From positions 248,001-312,000 of the forward strand of contig KK211389.1 of assembly GCA_000622025.1 (NCBI GenBank): a DNA stretch of 64,000 bases, in the 5' to 3' direction. The translations under genes and the position numbers were made by a program. Source of the DNA: Lachnospiraceae bacterium AD3010. Lineage in GTDB: Bacteria; Bacillota; Clostridia; Lachnospirales; Lachnospiraceae. Shown here piece by piece: positions 1 through 9,155 of this stretch; within the stretch, counting starts at the first letter, position 1; each line of letters opens with the position of its first letter. The notes under the pieces were generated by a model, which worked only from the letters and a program-made list of their open reading frames with translations, ran no database searches and was not told the DNA's origin.

Positions 1-445
1 AAGCCACATCCAGCACGTTTTCAACCTCGGTGGCGTCTCCGACCTCCAGAACCGTCATATTGGGGAGTGAACGCATGATAGCCGTATCCTCTATTGCCTG
101 ATGGGTCGCTCCTCCGGGTGTGGTAACACCGGGAAGGAAGCCTATCATCTTTACGGGAAGATTCGGATAGGCAACACTCATTGCTATCTGATCCAGTGCT
201 CTTCTGTAGATAAATACTGCAAAGGTATGTACATAGGGTACGAAGCCCTCCCTTGCAAGACCTCCTGCAAAACCGAGCATATTCTGCTCAGCTATTCCCA
301 TTGAAAAGAAACGGTCAGGATAGGTATCACGGAAGGCATCAGCCTCACAGGAGCTGGTAAGATCCGCTGACAGCACCAGAACATCGGGCTTTTTCTTTGC
401 CCATTTTACAAGATTTTTTGCATGAACTCTCTTTAGTATTTCCAT
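1..445 (-). CDS. Transketolase C-terminal subunit (partial)
   Basis: The first 148 residues of a split transketolase are visible; the gene runs off the window edge. It begins MEILKRVHAKNLVKW and carries the pyrimidine-binding domain, with the G-I-A-E-Q-N-M motif whose glutamate activates thiamine diphosphate in this family. The partner N-terminal half lies just upstream with a 4-nt gap, and the GGAGGG site for this gene is inside the end of that partner, so the two are translationally coupled. Split transketolases of this type serve both the pentose phosphate pathway and specialised sugar routes (apulose-4-phosphate, sulfosugars). Its place after mtnK-mtnA suggests a catabolic role here, which is inference. 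Confidence 0.88.
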   Translation of the reverse strand, partial: MEILKRVHAKNLVKWAKKKPDVLVLSADLTSSCEADAFRDTYPDRFFSMGIAEQNMLGFAGGLAREGFVPYVHTFAVFIYRRALDQIAMSVAYPNLPVKMIGFLPGVTTPGGATHQAIEDTAIMRSLPNMTVLEVGDATEVENVLDVA

Positions 446-449
446 AGTA

Positions 450-1370
450 TCAGCCCTCCTTCACCATTTTGTCATAAATCTTCCTGTACGCTTCCCTCTG
501 CTTGGGGTCTGTAAACCTGACATAATGGAACTTGGGAGCTCTTTCCTTCAGGAAGGACAGGCCATGGTAAGGTGAAGTATCGAGTATCACAGCCAGAGGC
601 TTTCCTCTGTGAGGAGTATTAAGAGCTTCAGCAAGGAGCAGGGGCTTATGTCCCTTTATACGTACGCATTCGCAGCCGAAGGATCTGAATCTCTCATCAA
701 AGGGCTCTATATTCATAACCGGCTTCATAAGTCCGTCACACTGGCAGCCGTTCCTGTCAACTATCATTATCATATTGTCAAGATGGTGGAAGGAGGATGC
801 CTGCAGTGCTTCCCAGAATTCTCCCGACTGGCACTCACCGTCCGAAAGGAAGGTAAATACCTTTCCTTTCTTTCCCTTAAGCTTCATACCCATTGCGATA
901 CCTGCAGCCTGGGAAATGCCCTGTCCTAAAGAACCTGTCGTAACCTCCATTCCCGGAGAATGCTCGGCGCCTATCATCTCAACGCTTCCGCCGTCCTTAT
1001 TGTAAGCATCCATTCCGGCCTCATCCATTCTGCCTGTCTCTATAAGAGCCGCATAAACCACAAGGGCGTACTGTGCGGGAGACATGATGAAGCGGTCATA
1101 GCCCTCTTTACCGTCGGAATTAAATTTAATTCCCGTGTGTATGGGATTCCCGGGTCCCGGTGCACCCTGCCAGGGATCCGGCATAAGAGGAGTCTTAATC
1201 TTCGGAAGCTTCATAAGTCCGTGATACATTGCGGCAAAAATCTCCGAAGCGGAACAGGCCTGGCTTAAATATCCGCCGTTCTGCTCAACAGTGAACTGGA
1301 AGACTCTCATACGGATACCATCGGCTATGGAGAGAACTTCCTTTTCCCATTTCTTGTCGAATTTATACAT
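450..1370 (-). CDS. Transketolase N-terminal subunit
   Basis: A 306-residue thiamine-diphosphate-binding half of a two-subunit transketolase. Visible signatures are a TK-like H-S-P-G...T-G-S-L-G-Q-G segment (residues about 137-151) and the Mg/diphosphate motif S-D-G-E...D-R-N-G (residues 176-208). The length is usual for the N half; fused transketolases have about 650 residues. Start: ATG behind AAAGGAG. It follows mtnA by 26 nt and precedes the C half by 4 nt, so the order is ABC transporter-mtnK-mtnA-tktN-tktC. DXP synthase was considered, but the split form and motif spacing fit transketolase. The true acceptor and donor sugars cannot be read from sequence. Confidence 0.9.
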   Translation of the reverse strand: MYKFDKKWEKEVLSIADGIRMRVFQFTVEQNGGYLSQACSASEIFAAMYHGLMKLPKIKTPLMPDPWQGAPGPGNPIHTGIKFNSDGKEGYDRFIMSPAQYALVVYAALIETGRMDEAGMDAYNKDGGSVEMIGAEHSPGMEVTTGSLGQGISQAAGIAMGMKLKGKKGKVFTFLSDGECQSGEFWEALQASSFHHLDNMIMIVDRNGCQCDGLMKPVMNIEPFDERFRSFGCECVRIKGHKPLLLAEALNTPHRGKPLAVILDTSPYHGLSFLKERAPKFHYVRFTDPKQREAYRKIYDKMVKEG

Positions 1371-1396
1371 CTTAAGATCATTCTCCTTTCCGATTT

Positions 1397-2494
1397 TCAG
1401 ATGCCAAGCTCTTCAAATGCCTTGTCAAAGGGAGCGGTTGCTATTCCCTTCTCGGTGATGATACCTGTGATAAGTCCATGCTCCGCAAAATCAAAGGCGG
1501 GATTAAATGCGTCTATTCCTTCCGGTGCCATCCTTTCCTTGTACCACATGGTCGTAACCTCCTCAGGATCCCTCATCTCGATAGGGATATCATTTCCTGT
1601 TGCGGTGTTAAGATCAATGGTTGAAGAAGGAGCGCAGATATAGAAAGGAATACCGTAGTGCTTTGCAAGAATGGCAACACCGCTGGTTCCTATCTTATTT
1701 GCCGAGTCACCGTTTTTGGCAACGCGGTCGCAGCCCACAAATACTATGTCTATCTTACCCTGCTTCATAAGCATGGAAGCCATATTGTCACACTGAAGGG
1801 TTGTGTTTATGCCTGCGTTATAGAGCTCGAATGCGGTAAGGCGTGCACCCTGCAGAAGGGGTCTTGTCTCATCACAGTAAACATGCATATCGGACCCTGC
1901 CCATCCGTGCTCCAAAGCCGTGTACATAGGTGCCGTTGCGGTGCCGTACTTTGCAGTAGCAATGGTTCCCGCGTTGCAGTGTGTGAGAATGCCTATCTCC
2001 TTGCCCTCTTTCTTCAGATCCTTCAAAAGTCCGAAGCCAAGCTCACCGATATTGCGGCTGATGGCGACGTCTTCATCCCTTATCTTCTGAGCTTCGGTAA
2101 AAAGCGTCTCCTTTATGCTGCCAATGCTCTGATCCTTTACCGAAAGAGCCTTGTCATCCATCCGGTTCAGAGCCCAGAAAAGATTGACGGCTGTGGGACG
2201 GGATGATGCAAGGTAATCCTTGATCTCCTTAAATTCCTTGTAAAAGGCGTCAAAGTCCGTTGCCTCTATCCTGTTTGCAAGGACTGCAAGTCCGTAAGCC
2301 GCACTTACACCGATAGCCGGTGCCCCTCTGACCTTTAGCTTCTTTATTGCATCCCAGAGCTCCTCCTTTGTGTGGATGTTTATCCTCTTTATGGTTCCCG
2401 GCAGCAGAGTCTGGTCAAGAATATCCACGCTCTGTCTGTCATCGGGAAGCTTAACGCTTATAACCTTGTCAAAAAATTCATCTATTGAAGCCAT
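1397..2494 (-). CDS. mtnA: 5-methylthioribose-1-phosphate isomerase MtnA
   Basis: Isomerises 5-methylthioribose-1-phosphate (or 5-deoxyribose-1-phosphate) to the ribulose-1-phosphate form in thiol or radical-SAM by-product salvage. The 365 residues include R-G-A-P-A (56-60), the catalytic cysteine in THCNAGTIA (Cys173) and the catalytic aspartate in GCDR (Asp256), followed by N-K-I-G-T, all standard for MtnA rather than eIF2B proteins. The start ATG has AAGGAGG 13 nt upstream. The gene follows mtnK by 15 nt in the same operon. No mtnB/C/D/X genes or class II aldolase are visible nearby, so the later steps must be elsewhere or done by the adjacent split transketolase. Confidence 0.93.
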   Translation of the reverse strand: MASIDEFFDKVISVKLPDDRQSVDILDQTLLPGTIKRINIHTKEELWDAIKKLKVRGAPAIGVSAAYGLAVLANRIEATDFDAFYKEFKEIKDYLASSRPTAVNLFWALNRMDDKALSVKDQSIGSIKETLFTEAQKIRDEDVAISRNIGELGFGLLKDLKKEGKEIGILTHCNAGTIATAKYGTATAPMYTALEHGWAGSDMHVYCDETRPLLQGARLTAFELYNAGINTTLQCDNMASMLMKQGKIDIVFVGCDRVAKNGDSANKIGTSGVAILAKHYGIPFYICAPSSTIDLNTATGNDIPIEMRDPEEVTTMWYKERMAPEGIDAFNPAFDFAEHGLITGIITEKGIATAPFDKAFEELGI

Positions 2495-2509
2495 TTGGTA
2501 TTGTCCTCC

Positions 2510-3757
2510 TTATAAAGTCTTACGTGCTTCTTCCGTGGCCCTTAAAACCGCTTCTCTGAAATCCTTACCCGTGCGGTACTTTTCCTGATTCAGGATGTAA
2601 TCCTTACCCGCAAAGATATTTACTCTTTCAGCAAGGAGCCTCTTCTTCTCATCGGTAATGCTGATAACGTCAGCCACATTGGCCATTCCCACGGTCCTTC
2701 TGTGAAGCTCTGTTCCTGCATAACCTGCGGTGTCATTAAGTATGGAATCCAGATACCATTCCTTGAAGCCCTTTACCTTTGCCATAGGCTCGGTAACTGC
2801 CTCATCATACTTTTTCTTAAACTTCTCAATGAAGAGATCCATACTCTGCTCTATAACGTCGAGACACCAGTCGCAGAAGGGCTTATCATCCGTTGAAAGT
2901 CCGTTAACATATGCAAAGATCATATTTGCCACCAGATTTCCGATATCATAGCCCATGGGAGCGAAGGTTCCGAATTCACAGTCAAAGATCTTTGTGGAGT
3001 CCTCCTTTACAAAGATGGAACCGGTGTGAAGATCTCCGTGAAGAAGAGCCTGTGCATTGGTCATAAAATTGAATTTAAGCTTACTGACCGCAAGATGCAG
3101 CTTCTCGTCACCGTAGAGCTCCTTTTCGATAAAGGCACGGTTCGGCTCATAGATATTGTTTCTGTCTGCGCCTAAATAGGGCTCCATTAAAACCAGCTTC
3201 TCGGTAATATCATCAAGATCCGGGGTGATGAACTTACGTGTAAGCTCCTTCTTTTCCCTGTGATCCATCACAACATCACTTGAAAGAAGCAGTGTATTTA
3301 CCATAAAGGTTGAGATATCATCAGCAAACTTCGGATAGGTCTTATGCTGCAGCATTGCCTCACGCATAACAAGGTAATCACTGCAGTCCTCCATTCCGCA
3401 GGCATACATTATGGTGTCAAAGAAATAGATATGGGGAACCATTCCCGGAGCCCACTTCTCTTCAAGCTGGAGTATCTCTGACTCCTGACGGTTACGGTCA
3501 AGGGTCGCGGTCATATCCGCATCGATACGGAGATTGCTTCCCGCCTGCTTGATGTAGAGGGTATGTCCCTTTTTGTCCGTTACCCTGCAGACATGGTTTA
3601 AGTTTCCGTGTGAACCGGGGATCTTGGCTTCCATTGTAGCTTCGTCCCAGTCGATCTGATCCTTTGTTTTAAGAAGAGTGTACTCTATCACAACCTTCTC
3701 CGTGGTTTCGGGATCGTCCTCATTGATCATTAAAAAGTATTTGCTGAAGTCTGACAT
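2510..3757 (-). CDS. mtnK: 5-methylthioribose kinase MtnK
   Basis: ATP-dependent kinase that phosphorylates C1 of 5-methylthioribose; family members also accept 5-deoxyribose. It has 415 residues, close to the usual 400. The protein-kinase-like catalytic loop reads HGDLHTGS (residues 240-247, Asp242 as base), followed by a metal-binding D-C-E-F-G segment and G-Y-D-I-G-N. The C-terminal R-R-T-V-G-M-A-N-V region matches the substrate-binding part of MtnK. Aminoglycoside or choline kinases share the fold but lack H-T-G-S. It stands between the ABC permease and mtnA, so the imported sugar is probably phosphorylated after entry. Confidence 0.92.
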   Translation of the reverse strand: MSDFSKYFLMINEDDPETTEKVVIEYTLLKTKDQIDWDEATMEAKIPGSHGNLNHVCRVTDKKGHTLYIKQAGSNLRIDADMTATLDRNRQESEILQLEEKWAPGMVPHIYFFDTIMYACGMEDCSDYLVMREAMLQHKTYPKFADDISTFMVNTLLLSSDVVMDHREKKELTRKFITPDLDDITEKLVLMEPYLGADRNNIYEPNRAFIEKELYGDEKLHLAVSKLKFNFMTNAQALLHGDLHTGSIFVKEDSTKIFDCEFGTFAPMGYDIGNLVANMIFAYVNGLSTDDKPFCDWCLDVIEQSMDLFIEKFKKKYDEAVTEPMAKVKGFKEWYLDSILNDTAGYAGTELHRRTVGMANVADVISITDEKKRLLAERVNIFAGKDYILNQEKYRTGKDFREAVLRATEEARKTL

Positions 3758-3837
3758 TATTGATTCGTTTCCTTTCTTTTATTTTTGTCCTGCGTCATTC
3801 CGGGCTCTTCATCTCTCTTCCCGGACTGTATCCCGTT

Positions 3838-4824
3838 TTACTGCTCCTTAACACTTGCATAGGCTGCAATAAGGGCCAGTGCGAGAACCGCACCCTTAAC
3901 AGCGGGAAGCACATAATAGGGAACCGCGCATATTGTAAGACCGTTCTCCAAAGTGGAAACCAGCATAGCTCCCACAAGGGTTCCGAGAGCATTGGGTTTC
4001 TCTGCTCCTCCCACGGACCTTCCTACGAAGACCGCTGCCAGAGACTGCATCAGGTAATTATCACAGCACATAACCTGGGCAGAGCTGCCTCTTGAAGAAA
4101 CCATGATACCGCCTATAGCGATAAATACTGCTGTGATCATTCCCGCGATATAGCGGTATTTCTTTACGTCAATACCGGAAAGCTTTGCAGCCTGCTTGTT
4201 TCCTCCCATTGCGTAAAGGAAACGTCCGTGCTTCGTGAAATCCAGGATGATCCAGGCAATAAATACACAGGCAAGCATGATGATTATGATGTAGGGAGCT
4301 CTTCCAATTGCTGAGAAAGCGTCCGAAAGCTGTGTACGTGCAGGCTCTGCACCCCAGGATGACTTCATACCGGTCGATACCGCTCCACCGCCGATATACC
4401 ACTGTCCAAGACCCTGATGAACAAACATCAGAGCGCAGGTTGCAAGCATATCCGGCACCTTGCAGATAAGGATCAAAAACATGGTGAGCTGGTACATAAT
4501 GAGGGTCACCACGATGGTTATAAGGATCGATACCCCAAGGTTACAGCCGAACCACAGATATGAAGAAACGAAGGCATAGGCGGAGCAGCTTGCCAGCGTA
4601 CAGGCTGACATATCAAAGCCGTCCGGCGCCATGGTAACCGTTGCCGCTATTCCGAAAACCGTGGTTATGGACATGGCGAGCAGTATGTTTACCATATTGA
4701 TGCCCGATAGGAACAGGGAACCCTTGAACAGTGTAAAGAATATAAAACACAGTACCAGAGTGATTACAGCCGCCCAGTTCAGTAGGAATCTGGCGGTGTT
4801 GTTGCTTTTTGCTGATTCTTGCAT
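3838..4824 (-). CDS. Sugar ABC transporter permease (RbsC family)
   Basis: A polytopic membrane permease of the branched/ribose family (BPD_transp_2), about 328 residues with eight to ten hydrophobic segments starting FLLNWAAVITLVLCF. It pairs with the two-domain ATPase upstream and the lipoprotein binding protein of the same operon. An ATG at 4845 directly abuts the ATPase stop, but the AGGAGG site lies 11 nt before the internal ATG at 4824, so the latter is preferred. An inverted TCCGGG/CCCGGA pair lies in the 80-nt spacer before mtnK. The substrate is inferred from mtnK and mtnA to be 5-methylthioribose or 5-deoxyribose. Confidence 0.87.
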   Translation of the reverse strand: MQESAKSNNTARFLLNWAAVITLVLCFIFFTLFKGSLFLSGINMVNILLAMSITTVFGIAATVTMAPDGFDMSACTLASCSAYAFVSSYLWFGCNLGVSILITIVVTLIMYQLTMFLILICKVPDMLATCALMFVHQGLGQWYIGGGAVSTGMKSSWGAEPARTQLSDAFSAIGRAPYIIIIMLACVFIAWIILDFTKHGRFLYAMGGNKQAAKLSGIDVKKYRYIAGMITAVFIAIGGIMVSSRGSSAQVMCCDNYLMQSLAAVFVGRSVGGAEKPNALGTLVGAMLVSTLENGLTICAVPYYVLPAVKGAVLALALIAAYASVKEQ

Positions 4825-4845
4825 TTGATACTTTTCCTCCTTCAT

Positions 4846-6378
4846 TCAGGCACCGGCTTTTGCTTCGGCTCTGGTACCTACAGAATAATTCATTATCTCA
4901 TCCTCATTGGTATCCTTTGTAACAAGCTCTGCCATTATCTCTCCTCCGAACATCACATAGATCCTGTCCGTAATGGATAAGAGCTCACTGTTTTCACAGG
5001 AGGCGTATATTACGCCGTTTCCTTCCCGTGCGATATTATTGATAAGATGGAAAATATCCTGCTTTGCTCCTACATCGACTCCCTTTGTAGGCTCATCAAA
5101 TATATATATGTCACAATCCGCTGCCAGCCACTTTCCTACAGCAACCTTCTGCTGGTTTCCTCCGGAAAGATTACGTACATGCTGCTTTATGGAAGGTGTC
5201 TTTATTCCCAGATCGCGCACAAAACGGTTTGCGTTTTCGTTCACCTTTCCGGTCTGTACAAAGCTCATCATACAGAATTTATCAAGACAGGCTGCTGAAA
5301 GATTAAATGCAACCGTTTCCTGTACGAGCACTCCTTCCTTACGTCTTTCCTCCGGAACCAGAGCGATCCTGTTTTTCACGGCCTGCGCGGGATTGCCTAT
5401 CTTCAATTCCTTGCCGTCCAGAATAATGCTTCCGCCGGTCTTTTTATAGCTTCCGAAAATGGTCTTGCAGAGCTCTGATTTTCCGGCTCCCACAAGTCCC
5501 GCTATTCCGACTATCTCACCCTTCCTAACATAGAAGGAAACATTATTCACCTTCCCGTATGCTCCCGACAGGTTTTTAACCTCGAAGAATTTATCTCCGA
5601 TCTTTACCTCCTCCTTGGGGAAGTTCTCCTCAAAGGAGCGGCCAAGCATCTTCTCCACTATTTCCTTAGTGGTGGTCTCGGGGGTCACGGGGGCATTATG
5701 CACTATCTCACCGTTCCTCATAACGGTATAGCTGTCGCATATCTGCAGCACCTCATGAAGTCTGTGGGAAATAAACATTATTGCGATATTCTCGCTTTCT
5801 CTCAGACTCTTTACCACTCTGAAGAGCTCTTCCGTTTCCGTATCCGAAAGAGGGGCCGTAGGCTCATCAAGGATAAGGAAATTACATTCGGACTGTATGG
5901 CCCTGGCGATCAGTACCATCTGTTTTTCTGCCAGAGTCAGGTTCTGCACAAGGGTACGGACATTGATATTGGTGACATTCAGCCTTTTAAGCGCCTCTAT
6001 GGCAGATTTCCTTACTGAACCCCAGTTCATAAACGAGCTCTTCTGGTTCATGACGATGTCGTTCAGCATTATGTTTTCCGCCACCGAAAGGGAGGGCACA
6101 AGTGCAGTATCCACCTCCTGATAAACTATCTGTATCCCGTGCTTCTTTGCAAAATTGGGAGTCCTTATCTCAATGGGCTCTCCGTTCAGATAAACCTGTC
6201 CGGTGTAGCCCGGATTCGACCCGGCAAAAACATTCATGAGAGTTGATTTCCCGGCGCCGTTTGCTCCCACAATGGCATGTATCTCTCCCGTGGATATCTC
6301 AAAATTCACCTTATTTAAGGCCTTGACTCCGGGATACTCCATCGAAACTTCTTTTGTACTTAGAGTTATCTTTTCCAT
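4846..6378 (-). CDS. Sugar ABC transporter ATPase (RbsA/MglA type)
   Basis: A 510-residue protein with two tandem ABC domains, the format of ribose and galactose importers. Domain 1 has Walker A GANGAGKST (about 38-46), a weak signature N-L-T-L-A-E-K-Q and Walker B FLILDEPT. Domain 2 has a degenerate Walker A GLVGAGKSE and signature NLSGGNQQKV with IFDEPTKGVD. The asymmetry between the halves is normal in this family. It sits in the inner face of the membrane and drives the downstream permease. The ribosome binding site is weak. Expression relative to the binding protein is probably lowered by the stem-loop upstream. Confidence 0.92.
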   Translation of the reverse strand: MEKITLSTKEVSMEYPGVKALNKVNFEISTGEIHAIVGANGAGKSTLMNVFAGSNPGYTGQVYLNGEPIEIRTPNFAKKHGIQIVYQEVDTALVPSLSVAENIMLNDIVMNQKSSFMNWGSVRKSAIEALKRLNVTNINVRTLVQNLTLAEKQMVLIARAIQSECNFLILDEPTAPLSDTETEELFRVVKSLRESENIAIMFISHRLHEVLQICDSYTVMRNGEIVHNAPVTPETTTKEIVEKMLGRSFEENFPKEEVKIGDKFFEVKNLSGAYGKVNNVSFYVRKGEIVGIAGLVGAGKSELCKTIFGSYKKTGGSIILDGKELKIGNPAQAVKNRIALVPEERRKEGVLVQETVAFNLSAACLDKFCMMSFVQTGKVNENANRFVRDLGIKTPSIKQHVRNLSGGNQQKVAVGKWLAADCDIYIFDEPTKGVDVGAKQDIFHLINNIAREGNGVIYASCENSELLSITDRIYVMFGGEIMAELVTKDTNEDEIMNYSVGTRAEAKAGA

Positions 6379-6433
6379 TTAAGTAACCTGATATACCTTT
6401 ATCTTCATAACGGTATATTCCTTTCTAAAGTAA

Positions 6434-6461
6434 AGGGCACCGGAGCTTCCTCCGATGCCCT
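6434..6461 (-). terminator. Intercistronic stem-loop (partial terminator)
   Basis: On the minus strand AGGGCATCGGAG and CTCCGGTGCCCT pair as a 12-bp stem with two G-U pairs and a GAAG loop, followed by TTTACTTT, a broken U tract. It lies between the binding-protein gene and the ATPase gene. In such operons a stem-loop here usually stabilises the binding-protein message and lets only part of transcription continue. That role is inferred. Confidence 0.65.
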
Positions 6462-6504
6462 CCTTAAAAAATCCTTATGATGTCTTAAAGAACGTCATTA
6501 CATC

Positions 6505-7740
6505 TTACTTGTGGATAAGATCCTTGGGCATCCAGTCTGCCTCAGAGAGATAATCAAGATTTCCATAGGTATCTCCTGCGATATCGCCAAGGTTCTCAAC
6601 AGAAGAATCGCTCTTCAGATCCTTTGCAAGGATGGGTGATCCGGGGATCTCTACATAGTCAACACCGGTCTTTCCGCTTGCGGGATCATAGATCTTGTCA
6701 TACTCTCCTGCCATCTCCAGGAAGAGGATACGCATACCGATCTCACCGTTAAGTGTCCAGTCGGTCGTTCCTGCTGCAGTCCAGATCTCGGGATTGGTCT
6801 GCATATTTGTGATGTCAACGGGATCGATATCAACGGATGCCATAGGAAGTGCATTGTCTCCGCTGAAGTTTGCGTTCTCGGTTATTGCCTTATAAACGCC
6901 CTGACCATAGAGGTCATAGTAAACAACTACGCCGTCAACGTCTTCACGCTTAACGCTCTGCAGATATGCTGCAAATACGGTGTTTGCGGAATCCATTGTA
7001 TCCTGTAACGGCTGAACCTCTCCTACGGTCTTGATCTTGCCTGCGTCCTCATAAGCCTTCCAGCCCACTTCACGACGATCGAAAGGTGAGTTGTAGTTAG
7101 GTCCTCTCCAAACCTTGATAAGACGAACGCCCTCGCCGTACTTCTCGATCATTGAGTCAAGAAGGACTGTAACAAGGCTGTCATCCTGCTGGAAGAACTG
7201 TGTAACTCCGTCGATCTTCTGATAGTCACCGTCTGTATAGAACTGGGTATCGAAGGTAACGATCTTCATATCGGGATACTGCTCGGTGATCTCCTTTAAG
7301 AATACATAGGAGCCGTCCTGATTGCCGTGGCTTACAAGAAGTCCGTCATAGCCTGCTGATGCACAGGTACGGATGGTATCCTGCCACTTGTTGAAATCTC
7401 CGTCACAGAAGAAGAAATCAAACTGAACTCCCATAGCGTCGCAGAGATTTGCGCAGGAATCTTTCCACATCTGGAAGATCGTAGCGGAAGGAAGAAGCAT
7501 TACATAAGCAACTTTCTTTCCGGCAACAGGGTTGGCGGCTGCTGCATCGGCTGCAGGAGCTTCCTCGGCTGCGGGTGCAGCCTCTTCTGCCTTGGTGTCT
7601 GCAGCAGGAGCTGCTTCCTCAGCTGCGGGCGCCTCTGCCGCAGGAGCAGCGTCGGGTGCGGGTGCTGCTGCCTGAGATCCGCAGGCACACATTCCGACTG
7701 CCATTGACAATGTCAATAAAACTGCCAAAACTTTTTTCAT
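6505..7740 (-). CDS. Sugar ABC transporter substrate-binding lipoprotein
   Basis: Extracellular solute-binding lipoprotein of the periplasmic-binding-protein (Peripla_BP_4) family, 411 residues. A signal peptide ends in VGMCACGS, with Cys20 the likely lipidated residue. Residues about 23-70 form a linker made almost only of Ala, Pro, Glu and Asp, which tethers the domain to the cell surface. The mature domain starts at about KKVAYVMLLPSATIFQMWK. It is first in a six-gene operon with ATPase, permease, mtnK, mtnA and split transketolase. It has its own near-consensus promoter and GGAG site. The ligand is inferred to be a 5-substituted ribose; ribose itself is possible. Confidence 0.88.
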   Translation of the reverse strand: MKKVLAVLLTLSMAVGMCACGSQAAAPAPDAAPAAEAPAAEEAAPAADTKAEEAAPAAEEAPAADAAAANPVAGKKVAYVMLLPSATIFQMWKDSCANLCDAMGVQFDFFFCDGDFNKWQDTIRTCASAGYDGLLVSHGNQDGSYVFLKEITEQYPDMKIVTFDTQFYTDGDYQKIDGVTQFFQQDDSLVTVLLDSMIEKYGEGVRLIKVWRGPNYNSPFDRREVGWKAYEDAGKIKTVGEVQPLQDTMDSANTVFAAYLQSVKREDVDGVVVYYDLYGQGVYKAITENANFSGDNALPMASVDIDPVDITNMQTNPEIWTAAGTTDWTLNGEIGMRILFLEMAGEYDKIYDPASGKTGVDYVEIPGSPILAKDLKSDSSVENLGDIAGDTYGNLDYLSEADWMPKDLIHK

Positions 7741-7769
7741 AATACTTTTCTCCTTTTTAGTATTTTAGC

Positions 7770-7782
7770 CGTGACTTTCACG
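7770..7782. promoter_or_regulatory. Inverted repeat just downstream of the operon promoter
   Basis: CGTGA-CTT-TCACG, a 5-bp inverted repeat about 6-18 nt past the predicted start of transcription of the sugar-transport operon. Position and symmetry suit a repressor operator; the regulator is unknown. Confidence 0.35.
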
Positions 7783-7794
7783 ACTACAAAACGT

Positions 7795-7823
7795 ATTATA
7801 CAAACATTTATACAAAAAATCAA
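7795..7823 (-). promoter_or_regulatory. Sigma-70 promoter of the sugar-transport/mtnKA operon
   Basis: On the minus strand TTGATT (7818-7823), a 17-nt spacer and TATAAT (7795-7800). This is a near-consensus promoter 55 nt before the binding-protein start codon. Confidence 0.75.
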
Positions 7824-7867
7824 CGTAATTTTTGACAGTTTTAGGTACTTTTTTCTGTGACATTTTC

Positions 7868-7876
7868 TGATATACT
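7868..7876 (+). promoter_or_regulatory. Extended -10 promoter of the serine hydrolase gene
   Basis: TGATATACT is a TGn-TATACT extended -10 element about 63 nt before the start codon, with no good -35. A TTGACA at 7832-7837 is badly spaced for it (33 nt). Confidence 0.5.
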
Positions 7877-7938
7877 AATGGTATTGATAAAAATTACCAA
7901 CAAAATATGGGGTCAATCTTAGGGAGGTTTGTACAAAA

Positions 7939-9150
7939 ATGAGAGACAGAATAATAAAAGCGATTGATTATTACATTGATAAAAAAGAGATCGGAGGCGC
8001 TTCGGTACTTGTATACAAGGATGGAATGGAGCTCCTGTCGCTGCAGAGAGGTATTGCCGATAGAAAAAACAACATTCCTTTAAGTGATGACACCATAATA
8101 AGACTCTACTCCATGTCAAAGCCCATAACCTCCGCGGCGGTTATGATCCTTATCGAACGTGGGATCCTTGACAGGTGCGACCCGGTTTCCGACTATATCC
8201 CTTCTTTTAAGAAGCAGTACTATTACGACAGCAGCGGGAAAAAACATCCGGTGAGCCGGGAAATGACCCTGGGCGATCTTCTTGATATGAGCGGAGGCCT
8301 GAGTTATCCCGATGAGAGTACTCCCGCCGGAAAAGAGGCTGCAGAGCTCTTCAGGGATATTTGCTCCCGTCTCGGAAGTAAGGACGAAATGAGTACGTTA
8401 AAGGTAGCGGAAAGGATCGGAGAGCTGACCCTTGCCTTTGATCCGGGAAGCGACTATCTCTACAGTACCTCTGCGGATATTCTCGGGGCGGTAATAGAGA
8501 AGGCAGTGGGAATGAAGTTCTCCGATTTTCTGTCAGAAGAGATCTTCAGGCCTCTTAAAATGAATGATACAGGCTTTTTTGTGCCTGCGGAAAAGCAGTC
8601 CCGTCTGGCAAGGTCCTACGTCCCGGAAAGCCACCTGAAAGCCGGACCCTCGGGCAATGAGATCCCCATTTCGGATGACGGAAGTAATGAATATCTTGGA
8701 AACTATCTCGGGATAAGGAACAGAATGGAAGCTCCCCCGGCCTTCGAATCCGGAGGCGCCGGTCTTGCTTCCACTCTTAGTGACTATATGAAATTCGCCC
8801 AGATGCTGCTTCGCGGCGGAAAAACTCCCGAAGAGCAGCGTATCCTCTCTCCCGCCACCATAAACTTTATGACTGACAGGAAAAGGCCTGCCCATATCAA
8901 TGACCGCTTCCATGAGCGCTTCGGGATCTACGGCTTTACCTATTCAAACCTTTTACGGATCTGTATCGATCCGGGTGAAAACGACACCATAAGGTTTAAG
9001 GGCGAATATGGCTGGGACGGATGGCTTGGACCCTTCTTCGCCAATATTCCTTCAAAAAACGCGACTATCCTCATAGGAATACAGATGACGGATTTTGGCA
9101 CCTCAAGCATCACCCACAGGATCATCAACATTATATCATCAGACCTTTAA
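7939..9150 (+). CDS. Serine hydrolase, class C beta-lactamase/esterase family
   Basis: A 403-residue member of the beta-lactamase (PF00144) superfamily. The nucleophile motif S-x-x-K is S58-M-S-K61, in R-L-Y-S-M-S-K-P-I-T. A Y-S-T-S segment near residue 174 stands where these enzymes carry the tyrosine motif, and the third K-T-G-like motif is replaced by Y-G-W-D-G-W near the end. There is no signal peptide, so it is probably cytoplasmic and more likely an esterase or peptide hydrolase than an antibiotic-resistance enzyme. Start ATG has GGGAGG 9 nt before it. It runs toward the giant gene, with only 5 nt between the two stop codons. Confidence 0.85.
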   Translation: MRDRIIKAIDYYIDKKEIGGASVLVYKDGMELLSLQRGIADRKNNIPLSDDTIIRLYSMSKPITSAAVMILIERGILDRCDPVSDYIPSFKKQYYYDSSGKKHPVSREMTLGDLLDMSGGLSYPDESTPAGKEAAELFRDICSRLGSKDEMSTLKVAERIGELTLAFDPGSDYLYSTSADILGAVIEKAVGMKFSDFLSEEIFRPLKMNDTGFFVPAEKQSRLARSYVPESHLKAGPSGNEIPISDDGSNEYLGNYLGIRNRMEAPPAFESGGAGLASTLSDYMKFAQMLLRGGKTPEEQRILSPATINFMTDRKRPAHINDRFHERFGIYGFTYSNLLRICIDPGENDTIRFKGEYGWDGWLGPFFANIPSKNATILIGIQMTDFGTSSITHRIINIISSDL

Positions 9151-9155
9151 GGCGC

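Noticed and set aside
450-1370. DXP synthase or phosphoketolase
   Set aside because: The split organisation, lengths and motif spacing match two-subunit transketolase.
7832-7837. TTGACA as -35 of the serine hydrolase promoter
   Set aside because: The nearest good -10 (7871-7876) is 33 nt away; at 17 nt there is only CTGTGA.
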